From contig CM073323.1 of assembly GCA_037043015.1 (NCBI GenBank), positions 2,976,001-3,040,000 of the forward strand: 64,000 nucleotides of DNA, given 5' to 3'. Positions within the stretch are counted from its first letter, which is position 1. Every line of letters begins with the position of its first letter. The notes under the pieces are model-generated. The model saw only the letters and a program-made list of their open reading frames with translations. It was not told the origin of the DNA and did no database searches. Below, in pieces: positions 44,341-56,550 of the stretch. The stretch is from Bryum argenteum (lineage: Eukaryota; Streptophyta; Bryopsida; Bryales; Bryaceae). The translations under genes were made by a program, and so were the position numbers.

Positions 44341-46094
44341 CAGATGCGTCTACTGTTGCATGTCGAGCCAGCAATCGCCATATAATTGCTCTGGAGAAAG
44401 TGACCTAGAGATATTTCGGAGCCCTTAAGGATGCTCAACCATCGCCATGCCCTGTTCCTCACAACAGCAACAGTGGAAGGACCACCAAGAGAAGAAAAGG
44501 GCACGGCTTCATAACTGTGCGTAATTAAGTAGCTTGAGCCCTTCCTGTTTTCACTTACATCTCTTATTCTATTATGTTCAGGAATTACGTAACAGATGTT
44601 GCCTCCACTTAAGTATGTATGAAGGGTGCTTCAAGCCATGTCTGCTTAATCAGTTGCAGACCGACTTACAATCTGTCATTCGTTGAACACAGTCATTCAC
44701 TGCTTTGATAAAAGGGGCAGTAGTAAGATCATTGGCAATTGTTATTACGACTTGCTGTTACACGGCATTCTCTCTGTCTGCACGCCGACTGCTGATTGCC
44801 CCATACTCCGTCGGTAGTTGATCCACAACTATTCGCTTCAAACAGTGAACCTCAGACAGCCTCCAATATACCACACGCTAAATGAACAGAAAGGGCACCA
44901 GAAGCCTGTAAGCTGTGCAGAAAGTTTGGCCAATAGCAATGAATTTGTTGGAAAACAAACTGAAGCCACCTGCTTTTGCATAATGAAGGTAATTGAGCTA
45001 TGGCCAAAAATTATTCTTGTTAGCGACAAACACAATCACGTGGAGCTTCTTGTGTAGCTAGCTTTGAATGCAACTCTGTAATAACTTTGTAAGGGTGGAT
45101 TGAAGGTGGAATTCTAATTGTCGCATCAATATAGCCTCAGCAGAGGTTTAAGCTGATTCAAAGAGGTCCGGTACTCTTCGCGGTTCAATTGATATCCAGC
45201 CTGGGCGGGTTCCACGTCTATGCTGCATTGTTCATGCCTGTGCATTATCCACATGAAGCCGCTGTAGTAGCTAGATGCAATTGACATGGTGCCATGCACG
45301 GAAGCTTTTCATAAGCCTCAATCGGATTGCATATGTCCGCCTCGGTGTAATCTCCATGACGGGACATGGTTCCTTTACATCATGAAAGATTTCTGTACAT
45401 GTGTGGAGAGATTTCACGCACTCCGAAACGACACCGTGTACGACACGTAGGTGAAGAACTGTCCTAGTAGATGTACTTACTTCTGCCATGGTTCACATCC
45501 TAGCATCGTTCTCAGAGTTCAAGGTACTCTTATCGAGATCCATGCCTGTAATGTTCAAGTGTGATCTACTGAAGTAATGTAATGTACTGTTGTTGGAAGG
45601 CACACAAGAATCGAAATCGGTAGCTCACAAGTCCGGTTGAGCTTCTGGCAAGCGGATTAGTATAGCTTATCTCCACTTGGCCACCGTTTTCTGAGGGATT
45701 TTCCACAGCGGCCTACTATTCTTGTGCTCACAGCTTCTCCTTCATCACGGTTATGCAATCTATCCTGTACGAGTGGGGTTGATCGTTCAATTAGCTTCGA
45801 TTGATTCAGTACCAGAGTTGGAGTATTTCCCTCGAATTGTGGTCATCTGTAGGTGTACCAAGCATTCAAAGCCACAGTGCAATTTCACACCATCCATCAC
45901 CCTCAAGCAGCTCGGAGCAGCGTTACATCGGTGTTCGATTACTTTCTTGATCAATGAGTATCCGATTATCGACCACAACCGAAGCAGGTACGAATCACAC
46001 GCCTAGTGAAGTTTAGGGCGATGTCGGCAGCCTCGAGGAATGCACTTCCAAATCTAAGTGCAGTTCATGGTTTCGAATTGGTGTGCCCTCAGAA
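44341..46094. other. Intergenic, upstream of RecQ
   Basis: No supported gene. It presumably contains the promoter of the RecQ gene. An unseen upstream exon cannot be excluded. Confidence 0.5.
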
Positions 46095-49000
46095 ATGGAC
46101 GAAATAAATCAACGATCACCCGTTATGGAGCGTCCTCTTCAGGTAACCTTCACATAATCAGAGCTCAAAGGAGTGCTTACATACGATACTTTTATCAATG
46201 CAACTGGTCGCATACATCAAGTAACTTCCATGAATACATGCCTGATGAGCAGATATATTTTGGGTACGCGAATTTTCGACCGTTGCAAAAGGAGGTCATT
46301 ATACACATTCTCCAAGGACAGGATTGTTTGGTGCTCTTGGCTTCTGGCGGAGGAAAGTCAATATGGTATATGAAACATCTCTCTTTGCTCGCTGTAGGTC
46401 ACTGATGCCATAGTCAGTCACCTAGTCTACAGTAATACTCAGAAAACGAACGAGCTGCTTTGTCAAGTTAAATTTTGAGATTTTTGATCCCAACTGCACT
46501 TTTTCCTGTAAACGAACTGAGCTCTGATTCCAGCTTTCTCACCTGATTGTTGCTTCAGCTACCAGCTGCCTGCTTTGATCACCAAAAAGACTGCTATTGT
46601 CATCAGCCCTCTCTTAAGTCTCATGCACGATCAGGTAACAACACGCATATGTATCAAGCAACCACATATTCAGACACTCGCTTAATACTGGCGATTGATT
46701 TCCCTTTTGGTCGAGTTTTGAGAGCAGGCAGTGATGACGTTGTATACGTACAATCACGCAACCACATATTCATACACTCGCTTAGTACCGGCGATTCCCT
46801 TTTGGTCGAGTTTTGAATGACGTTGGATTTAGGTGGCTAGTCTTAGGAAACGAGGAATCCGAGCTGAGCACCTATCCACTGATCAAATGGATGCAAGCGT
46901 ACAAGGGCGAGCTGAAGATGGCGACATTGAAATTCTCTACCTGTCACCTGAAAAGGCCTGCTCTATGTCACCGAGGCTTGTCCCTGCCCTTGCACCCAGC
47001 TATCATCATTTCCTGAATAGCCAGCCACATGCTAATCCTCGTTCATTGTCTCAAAGTGGAAATTTGTGCACACAGGTTTTGGGAGGCGATGATGGAGAGT
47101 GGGGTGTCCCTTTTAGCAGTCGACGAGGCCCATTGCATCTCATCGTGGGGACAGGAATTCAGGTCCGGCCTCTTTCTCGACTATTTAAAGGTGAAGTAAT
47201 TCGGAAGCTGATCGATTGATTGTGAAATGCTGCAGACCTGATTTTCGAAGACTTGGGAGTTTGAGAAGATATCTTCCAGATGTGCCTTTTATGGCGCTGA
47301 CTGCTACCGTCACACCCAAGTGAGTGAAACCCCATTCCATCTTGATCACTCCCATACAGAAATTTAGTAATGGGAGCCTCAAATGATGGGAGTATGTGCA
47401 GAGTTCGGGAAGACATCGTGCACTGCCTGCAATTACAGAACGCATACATTGGGATAGCATCAATTGACCGCCCCAACATTTTCTACGGCGCGAAATGTGT
47501 TAAAAATGAGACTGTATTCTTGGAGGAGCTTGTGAAGGTACTCAACGAAGAAGGTATGACGCAAGGCTCGACCATCATCTACTGCACCACTGTCAAGCTC
47601 GTCGAAAAGGTATGACTTTACTTTCATCGCTTGTCTCGAGACACAATTACTTAATGGAATAGTGATACTCATGTGCAGAGCTTCAGAAGGTTACTGATAA
47701 GGAAAACCTTTGAGCAGGTTGTGGGAGCTCTCCGGCGTTTGGACTTCGATGCACATGCTTACCATGCCCAGATGAAGTCCTCCCACCTGCGCAAGGAAGT
47801 GCAGAGGTTCGACAGATTCTAACCTGATCGTTCGCTGGATTTATAGCTTTTTATGTTCATTTCGAGCTTTGAGAACAAGTTTTTCGAGAAGACCACCAAA
47901 ACTAAATGCATTACCTTGAATCGGAGCAATTTAGATGATCCAGAATGACTTCCAAGCTGCTTTGTGGCAGGGCATTTTCAAGCGACGAAGTGCAGATAGT
48001 GGTGGCTACCATTGCCTTCGGAATGGGCATTGATAAGTCAAATGTTCGACGAGTGATTCATTATGGCTGTCCGAGAAGCTTGGAGGCTTATTGTCAGGAG
48101 ACTGGTCGTTCAGGTAGAGATGGTCAACCATCTCGATGCTGGCTTTATTACAAACAAATCGACGTTACAAGAAGCAAACCCCATCACAAGGAAGTGAGCA
48201 TCTCAACTATACACCCTCTAGCAAACCAGCCACTAATCTATTTCACACCTAACAAAGATTAACATGCTTACCAAACCATCTTACACAGTGGCAACTTTCA
48301 AGCTCCAAAACCCTTACATGACCATATTTGTAAGCTGCCAAATGGTTGGGGTTTTGCAGGAATTGAGAAAGGAAGCAGTGAGGGAGGCATACTCGGTAGC
48401 TCAGAGCTATTGTACAACGCTTGCCTGCCGACGACGCACTATTTTGAAGTATTTTGATGAAGCTATCACCACACAAAACTGTGGTTCGATTCTCACCGTG
48501 TACCCAAATGCATCATGTAGATTGATATGATTGCTGATACGATGCCATTGTGCAGGCAATTGTGACAACTGCGTGCGGCCAGAGAGCAGTGACGGTGGTG
48601 ACTCTCGTGAAGAGGCTGCTCTCTTGATCAGTGCTGTCATAGCTTGTGGTCAAAATTATGGATTTCGCGTCCCGATTGATGTCCTCCGCGGCTCTCGGGT
48701 AATTCTCGTATCCCTCTTACCCCATCCTGGCTATATCGACTTTGACCATTCTTATCTAGAGATTATCTTATGTAGTTATAAGTATACTAGATACCTTAGT
48801 CTGGTTTCCGATCTGCTTGTTTGCAGGGAAAAAAAATAGTGGAAAATCGGTTCAACAGATTATCAATTCACGGACTGGGACGTAAGAGAACGGTGGAGTG
48901 GTGGGGAATATTGGCAAATCAACTCCTTACTGATGGTAAATTGACCAATAAAAATTGCAACCTCACCTTCAATGAGATGCGGAATAAGAAATCTTACTTG

Positions 49001-50427
49001 TGAATCGTACTTGATAGGTTACTTCGAGGCTTTTTTCCGAGACTCATACAGGCTAATCAGGTACTCTCTCGTGCACAAATTGCCTGCATTTTCTGTTTGA
49101 GCACAACATTCGAAACATGCAAAGATAGAATAGATCAATTGACCTTCAAGAGAAGTGGAATGCTCAATGCTAATGAGGATGTCGTCAGGCAATTGTGAAA
49201 CGGTCAATTCAGTGTTTTCAAACCACCAAATACTGTGGAACTATGGCTTCTTGACAGAGTGACAAAAAAAGGGATGGAATTACGAAGTCAGATGGAGCAA
49301 AAGTTGCAGGAGCTCATTACACGTGCACAAGAGAAACTGGCGGAAACAGTAACAAAGGAGACAGCTCGGTGTATCGGGAGTCAAGAGCCGGTGAAGCCGG
49401 TGAAGGTATTCATAAAATTCAACTCCCAAAGAGTGGAAACGCTGCAATGTCTCGACGGGGTTCCGGAGGTATCCATGAAATCCAACCCCCAGAAACTGAT
49501 AACACCGGAACCTTCGGAAGGGGTTCCGGAGGTGTCTATGAAATCCAACCACCGAAGAGAGAAAACACTGCAACCTTTGGACGGGGTTCCGGAGGTGTCC
49601 ATGGAATCCAACCACCAAAGAGAGAAGACACTGCAATCTTTGGACGGGGTTCCGGAGGTGTCTATGGAATCCAACCACCAAAGCGAGAAAAGACTGCAAT
49701 CTTTCGACTGGGTCCAGGAGGTATCCATAGAATCCAATCCCCAGAAACTGAAAACATTGCAATCTTTCAACGAGGATCCAAAGGTATCCACGGAATCCAA
49801 CCCTCAAAGAGTGGATACACTGCAATCTTCCGAGGGGGTTCCGGAAGTATCCATGGAATCCAACCCCGAAAGCGTGACAACGTTGCAATGGCCAATTCTA
49901 TGCGTTCCAAAAGCTCCCAGGAGTCCGGGCAAGCGGAGGAGAGATGAAAAGCCGTCGCCAGATCGAACTTGCGAACCTGCTCAGCAGCCATTGGTAAATG
50001 GCTTGTACATTCTCTGCTCCGAAACAAACGAGATCATAGACCCAGACATGCTCCGCTGGTGCGATCCGGCACTCGTAACGGATGCTTTGTACAAGTTGGC
50101 GGAGGACGACCTGCTCTATACTCGTATTGGCAGAGCATACGGCATGTGGCTTCTCATGGCCCCAAAAAAGGTACGTGTGCAAACACTACACATTCATCAT
50201 ATGCACTCAAGACGATATTGATAGGAAGTGGTCTTGTGTGTCGATAGAGACCTCGACGTGAACCGGAGCTGAGTCAAGTGAGAAAGGTTGTGGAAAGCTT
50301 CAGAAAACCAGCAGCAGGTGCGTCCAACGTCCTTGCACGGGCTAATGCAATGCTTCAGTTCAGCGACTATTTCGAGAATCTGCCGTATTCAGCACCAAAA
50401 GTATACTCCAGACGAAAAAAGCTTTGA
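46095..50427 (+). CDS. WRN-like RecQ DNA helicase with RQC domain, multi-exon
   Basis: A spliced 3'-5' DNA helicase gene. Successive exons give [16 protein letters not shown] (46095-46142), motif 0/[12 protein letters not shown] and ASGGGKS (about 46250-46365), [19 protein letters not shown] (46559-46634), [14 protein letters not shown] (46833 on), [12 protein letters not shown] (47076-47190), [10 protein letters not shown] (about 47236-47319), [10 protein letters not shown] (47402-47609), YHAQM (47718-47806), [19 protein letters not shown] and [11 protein letters not shown] (47971-48195). The Zn-binding CGNCDNC (about 48556) and RQC winged helix [17 protein letters not shown] (about 48840-48910) follow. 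The tail holds seven 21-residue repeats and the last exon ends at TGA 50425. Order and wording are closest to WRN, without an exonuclease domain. All helicase motifs are present. Most introns are GT-AG; the donor after [10 protein letters not shown] near 46972 has no GT in phase and may be GC-AG. Exon limits are approximate. Confidence 0.85.
49430..49888 (+). repeat. In-frame 63-bp coding minisatellite in RecQ
   Basis: Seven full copies (each 21 codons, consensus [21 protein letters not shown]-like) and a partial eighth (SVTTLQ). The unit is a multiple of three, so copy changes keep the frame. Copies 3 and 4 are almost identical and the outer ones are diverged, the usual pattern of unequal exchange. 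The repeat is also open in a second plus frame and on the minus strand, a by-product of its period. Confidence 0.9.
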
Positions 50428-51056
50428 ATCTGGTCAGGTTTCTCATCAATCATGTACAGAACCATATTTACCGAAACCGGCATAGCACCTGATGCCTGGG
50501 CTCGATCCAAAATCTGCAAGCAGGGTAATGAAAAGTGGCTGCACCATTCCTATTAGCCATAGAGATAATCCCAATTGATAAATACAGATTTTGAAAGATT
50601 ACTGGCTTTCATGTTTCCGAAATGTTCATCGACAACATGTGCATGCATCCAGAATTTCATCGAAAGCGCACAGAAATTTTCAAATGAGAAAAGTTGTATC
50701 ACTGCAGGAACTCATTCATATCGATTACGCTTTCGACAGATTGTACTTAAATTTATCGTGTTCGATAAAAACTGCATTGAGCAGTAGCTCTCTAATGACA
50801 CATGCATGCGAAGCCTGTCTCACACACAATGGAACCGACAGATGAATCAAGGCACTACAGATTCATTATTGCAGCGTCCACCTTCACGATCCTGGTCAAA
50901 TACTGCAGCCTTATTCGGCGCTTTCGTTTGCTTTGTACGTCTCTATATGGTCAAAATCTATTATCAGAACAGGAAAAAAAACCAGAATCGATGATCGAAC
51001 CTCGATCCAACATAGTAATAAGTACATACACCTGACTGACCTCAGCTCAGCTTCCA

Positions 51057-54000
51057 CTAGTAACGATTCTCCGCAACCAACAACTCCTTCATCTCCGGAT
51101 GGTTCTTGTAATGCAGGACCTCGGATTTGCGCACTCCCACCACGGCCGTCATTAACGCCGAGCCAATTGTTTCACGCATCACCTTGTTGCTCTCCAATGC
51201 TGCCACCGCCTCCTCCAACTTCGCTGGTAAACGTGCTACTGTCTCCGGATCCAACTCCGCCACATCCGTATCTGGCACACAAAGTCCAATTCCATGAGAT
51301 CGCAGCTTACGGTATCATAGAAATCCATTTAGAAGATAACATAATCTAAGAATAGAGAGTTGTCAGCAACGTTTGGAGTATGATATGGAGATTCAGAGGA
51401 GGATTGTACCGATTGGCTTAGGGGCATGGATGTGCTTTCGTAAGCCATCGATGCCGGAAGCAAGAATGGCAGCTAAGCCCAAGTGAGGGTTGGAGCATCC
51501 GTCGAACTGTCTCAACTCCAGACTGCTCACCGTGCTTGAGCCTTCAATCAATGTTCGCACCGGTGCTTGCAAGTTGCCTTGTCCCCAGAAATGGTAAACG
51601 GAGTCACCCTTGGAGCCATAGCTGCACATGCCGAACAGTGGTTCCAAATCAGCATGCAGATTCACTTTGTGGCTTACATGCTAAATCGGTAAACAGACAG
51701 ATGACCAGGCCAAGTTGGAACCTCTAAAAGAAGCAATAGAAGCAAACCCCACGATGAGGAAAGAGTAGATTGCTTTACCAGACTGGAAGTGGAGCTGTGA
51801 ATGCAAGAATTGCAGGCAAATGATGATATATCCCTCCAAGGAAACACTGGCCGAAAGGAGACAAGCCATAATCCTCACCGCCGTCCTGAGCGCTGAGAGC
51901 ATTTCTATCCTCTTGCCATAAGCTCAACCGGACTCGAGAGCTCCCAAACTCGGAGCTTGGGTGCCTGCCAAAAACAATACATCGAACCAGCTCAATACAC
52001 CACACTTGAATGAAGGAAGCAATAGAGTAAATCAACAATGTGAAGCACTTACAGATTCGGCAGAAAAGTGGCCCGCAGTGAGTGCTTGGCAGCTATCGCA
52101 CTCACAGTCTCCTTCACGAGGACAAAATTGTCAGCTGCACTCAGGACGTGGACCTCTTTGATAGACACCACATACTGGCCTCCTCCTTCACAGTGCATCT
52201 GTCAAAGATGGAGCGTCAGCTTCTCATGATATCCATGTTGCCTGCAATCTGGTTCTGAAGAGACTATGAAAGTAAGCTGACTAGTGTTGATGATACAATT
52301 ATATAAGCTGACATCGGAAGGAGTGGTGGACTCTCCACTTTACCTCTTCAACGTCGATGTTGAAGGATTTCAGGACATCGTAAATCTCGTCCAAGATGTG
52401 TAAAACTGCGTGAACACCAGCTGCCGACGAAAATGAGCTGCTGTTCAGTAGCTCCCACTTCTGGGATCCGGGAGCTTGCTTGAGAAGGTAGAATCCAACG
52501 TCAAACCCTGCCCTCATCACCTGCGGCCGAAAATAGTTAAACGATCAGTAACGGCACGCAACTAATACGAGGTTATCATCGTTCCCGAGTCGATACGTAT
52601 TAACTCCCCAAAGTTACTAAACTAAAGGTTCAGTGTCTTACAAGATTGTAACTCATGCGTAGAGTTTGAGATAAACGTTGAAGAGTGTTGCGAGGGCAAT
52701 ACTTCCAGGGAACTCCGGGCTTCTCGTGCATGTTTGCATAGACCATTACAGTGTCCGGAGTCCTATATCAAGCAAACCACTTCGAAATTCAATCACGGAG
52801 CAACTACTTTGTTGCATCTTCAGGATTCTAATCTCCCATTCATTTCATCAGTGACCCAAATGCCACATCGCTACTGTGTACAGTACATTTTCGCAAAGCA
52901 TGTCACCTCCGCAACTTACCCCGTGAGGGCTCATAAGATCACAGCAACTTATGTGAAACTTTTATTCTGTTTTCCATTTTGATAACCACTATCACCAACA
53001 TATGCAATTACTCGTTGCATCTGATGCATTTCAATCTTAGATGACTGAATGCTCCGGTTGAAACTTACCATGGGAGGATAACCTTGGTGCTGAGATCTGG
53101 CATAAGACGAATCTCACCGACAGCCGAAAGCCCACTGTCAGGAGCAGGGGAATCCTTGTAGGAAGTCATGGCCATGACGCATTGCGCAAGACCCACGCCA
53201 TACTGCACCACTACGTCCTCAAACCTCCGAGTAGGAATAATCTGCACGCAAACTCCGCACATGAAAATTCCAAACATTCAAACTCCACACATTCAAACAC
53301 CACCTGAAACGACAATATTGTACATTGAAATTGTACAAGATCTTCATACCCGGCAGCGAATTTGCCCTGATGGATCAACAAATGTAAGCCGAACAAGGGT
53401 AACCTCGACGGGTTTCACGTCCACGGGCTCCACAGCCTCGACAGCAACAACTTCAGGAGGCCGCTCCACGACGGGCGCCACAGGAGTAACAGGCACCAGG
53501 GGCTCAGGTTTGGCAATAAGTTCCTGAGCTTTTCCGAAACGAGGAGTAGGATTCGCATCGTGGTAATGACCAGGAGTAGAGCCATTCGGGTGAGCCGGTT
53601 TTGGCACAGGAGGCGACACTCGGAACTCGAAACTAGAAGGCTTCTCAACGTTTGTGGGAACGAGCGACTCCTGCAACCTCATGAGACTCTCCGTGGACAG
53701 CGCCCGTGGTAGTGCTGGTGGTTGGTTCCCTTCCAGCTTGTAGAAATCTATTGCGTTCCGGTGTAGGATCAGTTCTGCGGCTGCCACTGCTTCTTCTAGA
53801 GTCAGGTCACCGTTGTCGTAGGACTCGCAGAGCACTCGTGTTAGCATTTCACGTGACCACTTTGCTCCTGCACATCCCACACAATCATGTCACAAAATAC
53901 TCGATAATATCCAAATGCATGAATGCTTTCTGAGAGCACGATGACTGACACGATACAGTACTGAACAGAAGCTACCCACTCTGACCTCAAGTTTCATGTG

Positions 54001-56550
54001 GTTTTCATGAAATTCATGGTTATTGTTTGTGTTCGGAAACAATAAATGCGAAGCAATTCACTTGGAGCTGCTGAGCTAATATAGATTCTCACTTAAGGGC
54101 TCTTGTCACGACGCAATTGATCGAAATGATCAACTTCGTCCGGAACAAGGTGTTGTCATGTCAACCTATTCAACCATGAAACTTCAATGGTGGTGATGCA
54201 CTCAAAGATCATCCGATCCAATAAAGAGAGGACATCATCTGGTACTAATCGCCATTGAGCTTGTCACTCTCAGAATCAGTTAACATGGCAATATGCTTTC
54301 TACTCTTACTATTAGAACCGATTTCCGACGATATCTTGCTCAGAGGACATCAGTATGGTAAAATTCTTGGGCAATCTCGATCTGTGAATTAGGGTTCCTG
54401 TCTTCAATAAGATGTCATCTTTAAGGGTTTGTAAATCTCTGGTTTGTCAATGCCTACATACCCAAATAGAATGTCTCTGGAAAAGCGTATCCATCACTGC
54501 TGAACATGATCTGCAACACGAAGTATAAGTACGTCAGATGACTCTCCGAGATGATTGCACATTCACCTCAAGCCTTCATAGTAATTATGCTCGAAAACGA
54601 CACTTCATTCCAACTTGCAAGATCGGTGACCCAAGAACCTCAGATAAAAGGAGATATAGTCTGCCCACCTTGTTCACAGGCGCCAGATCAAGAAGATCAC
54701 TGAGAGCACACCGCATTCCGCGTACACTCAACATGGGCACAACAAGGCCAAAATCAATGTGCACCTGCAGGGAAAAACTAGCAACACTCAGAAACAGAAC
54801 ACACAGAATCATTTACTGTACTGCTCTGCATGAAGCTTTAATTTTATAATGATCGAGAGATTAGGTTACCTGTGAATAGACGCTCGCCAGATACGAGGCC
54901 TCGCGCATGAACGGGTAGGAGCCATGTAGAAGGACGATCCGACTTTTAGCAAACAGTGGATCTTCCAGAATAGCGCGAAGATGAAGCGGATTGGCGAGCT
55001 CCAGCTGCAGATCCTTGTCACCGAAACTGAAACAACATGCACAGAATAAAGGTCAAGGAGATGTCTCTTCATGCAATAATTTAACCGAGGTGTATGAGAG
55101 AACGTACCCAGTGTGAATTTGCATTGGGATGTTTCGTTGTGTTGCAACTTCCAATGCACGCACGAACATGAAGTCGATAAAAGCCTTGTTCGATACTAGA
55201 ACAGGTTGGCCTGCCTGATGATTCTCTACACAAACCCAAACAATGCATTTCTTAGTACCGAGTCGCAAGTAAGTCCTCAATTCGGGTCCTACCGACACAT
55301 GCAGGATCGAGTAATGAATAGCTTGATTTTATTCTGATCCACATCGTAAGCTTAAGGGGCAGATATGAGAAGGGGAAAAGTGACGTACGTAGATTTTCAT
55401 GAAGGCCAGTTTCGGCAGCTTGCGCAGAGACAAGAGGGTTGATACGAAGTCCACTACGGTATGCGCAAATGCTCTTGAAGGCAACTACCTTCTCCGAAAG
55501 TGTGAAGCATCAAAGTTAAGGAAACCTAAATTGCATCACCCCACCCGCACTGACTATGTGACCCATATTTCAAACAAGGGACAGCAGAATGAGTTTCGAA
55601 AATGAAAAGTTGTGAAGGATATGACTCCAGAGTCGACACAAATCGGTGATCAAAGCTCTCCAGCGTCCATGTTGCGAATCCTCCTTGGCTCTGTTACCAC
55701 AAACAGAGTACCACGAACCACAATTTATATCCGTTCTTTATGTCCAATTGTACCCATTCGCTCATGTCCGCTAGCAACTCGTCTATTCAGTCACTCCTAT
55801 GGTCGTTGATTTGCAAGTAGTGCTCATTTCCACTTGCAACTCGTCCATTCAGTCGCTCCGGTGGTCTTTAGTTTGCAAGTAGTATATGCTAAAGACCTGC
55901 GGCGACTCGTATTTGATTGCAAATCGAGGCTGCAACTACTATTCCTCCTAATTTGATCTTTCCTTCGAATGAATGCAAGCTCCAGGTGAATTACTCTAAC
56001 ATCGAGATAGGCTGCTTACCACGGGCTGGTTGAGCACGGCCTCGGCGACAGTTTCAATCCGGAGCACTCTGTGCACGCTAGGCACATATTTCCGGTGCCA
56101 TCCCATGCCCAACATTTGATCCATGGTCAAGCCGTCGTCGAGCAGCACACACTCAATATTAGCACCTCCGAAGCACTTCTCACTGACAGCTTCCAGGCCG
56201 AGAGTTTCCCTGTGCGCTTTAAGGGCAGCTATGTTCGCGTCCACGCCGTACATAGCTCCCAGCTCTTGCAAACTCCTCTGCCAAACACCACAATCTAACA
56301 TCCTGTCAATTCCTAAACCCTATAGATACTCTCCGACCTTGCTTGCAGTCGATCAAAGCACACAAACCTGATACGCGAGGCTGAAGGGCACGCCGGAAAG
56401 CGCCTCATGGCCACGCTCATCCGACAGGCATTGCAGGAAGGGCAAGTTGGAATCCAACGCCACAATGTTGTGGGCATGAGCATCCACGAGTGGAACCTTG
56501 AGACACGCATCGTAGATTGTCTCATGCGCTTGCTCCAGAGACATAGCCAT
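51057..56550 (-). CDS. NodGS: FluG/NodGS: amidohydrolase-glutamine synthetase-like fusion protein, multi-exon
   Basis: Read leftwards from ATG 56550. Exons at about 56550-56368, 56277-56020, 55488-55389, 55225-55108, 55026-54870, 54764-54669, 54510-54462, 53867-53350 and 53241-53069 join in phase. Later exons run to the stop at 51057. The N-terminal half is an amidohydrolase-2 domain: LVDAHAHNIVALD (metal-binding HxH), QIHTGFGDKDLQLELANP, VHIDFGLVVPMLSVRG. A Pro/Val-rich linker follows (about 53.4-53.6 kb). The C-terminal half is glutamine-synthetase-like: FVDPSGQIRCRVI, AVGEIRLMPDLST, MHCEGGGQY, GGIYHHLPAILAF, SSLELRQFDGCSNPHLGLAAILA. Plants usually keep one such gene of about 840 residues, linked to microtubules and flagellin response in Arabidopsis. 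No break is seen. It is convergent with RecQ, with 630 bp between stops. Confidence 0.9.
55774..55883 (+). repeat. 48-bp direct repeat in a NodGS intron
   Basis: Copies at 55774-55821 and 55836-55883 start GCAACTCGTC and end TTTGCAAGTAGT, with a few mismatches, inside the long second intron (about 55489-56019). Confidence 0.7.

Noticed and set aside
45271-46006. Extra gene or upstream exon before RecQ
   Set aside because: Short open frames on both strands without domains, codon pattern or splice signals that link to the helicase.
49280-49888. Antisense gene opposite the RecQ tail
   Set aside because: The open antisense frame is a by-product of the 63-bp repeat, whose period is a multiple of three; the sense frame is in line with the helicase.
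49430-49888. CRISPR-like array
   Set aside because: The copies are contiguous with no unique spacers and form part of a coding exon.
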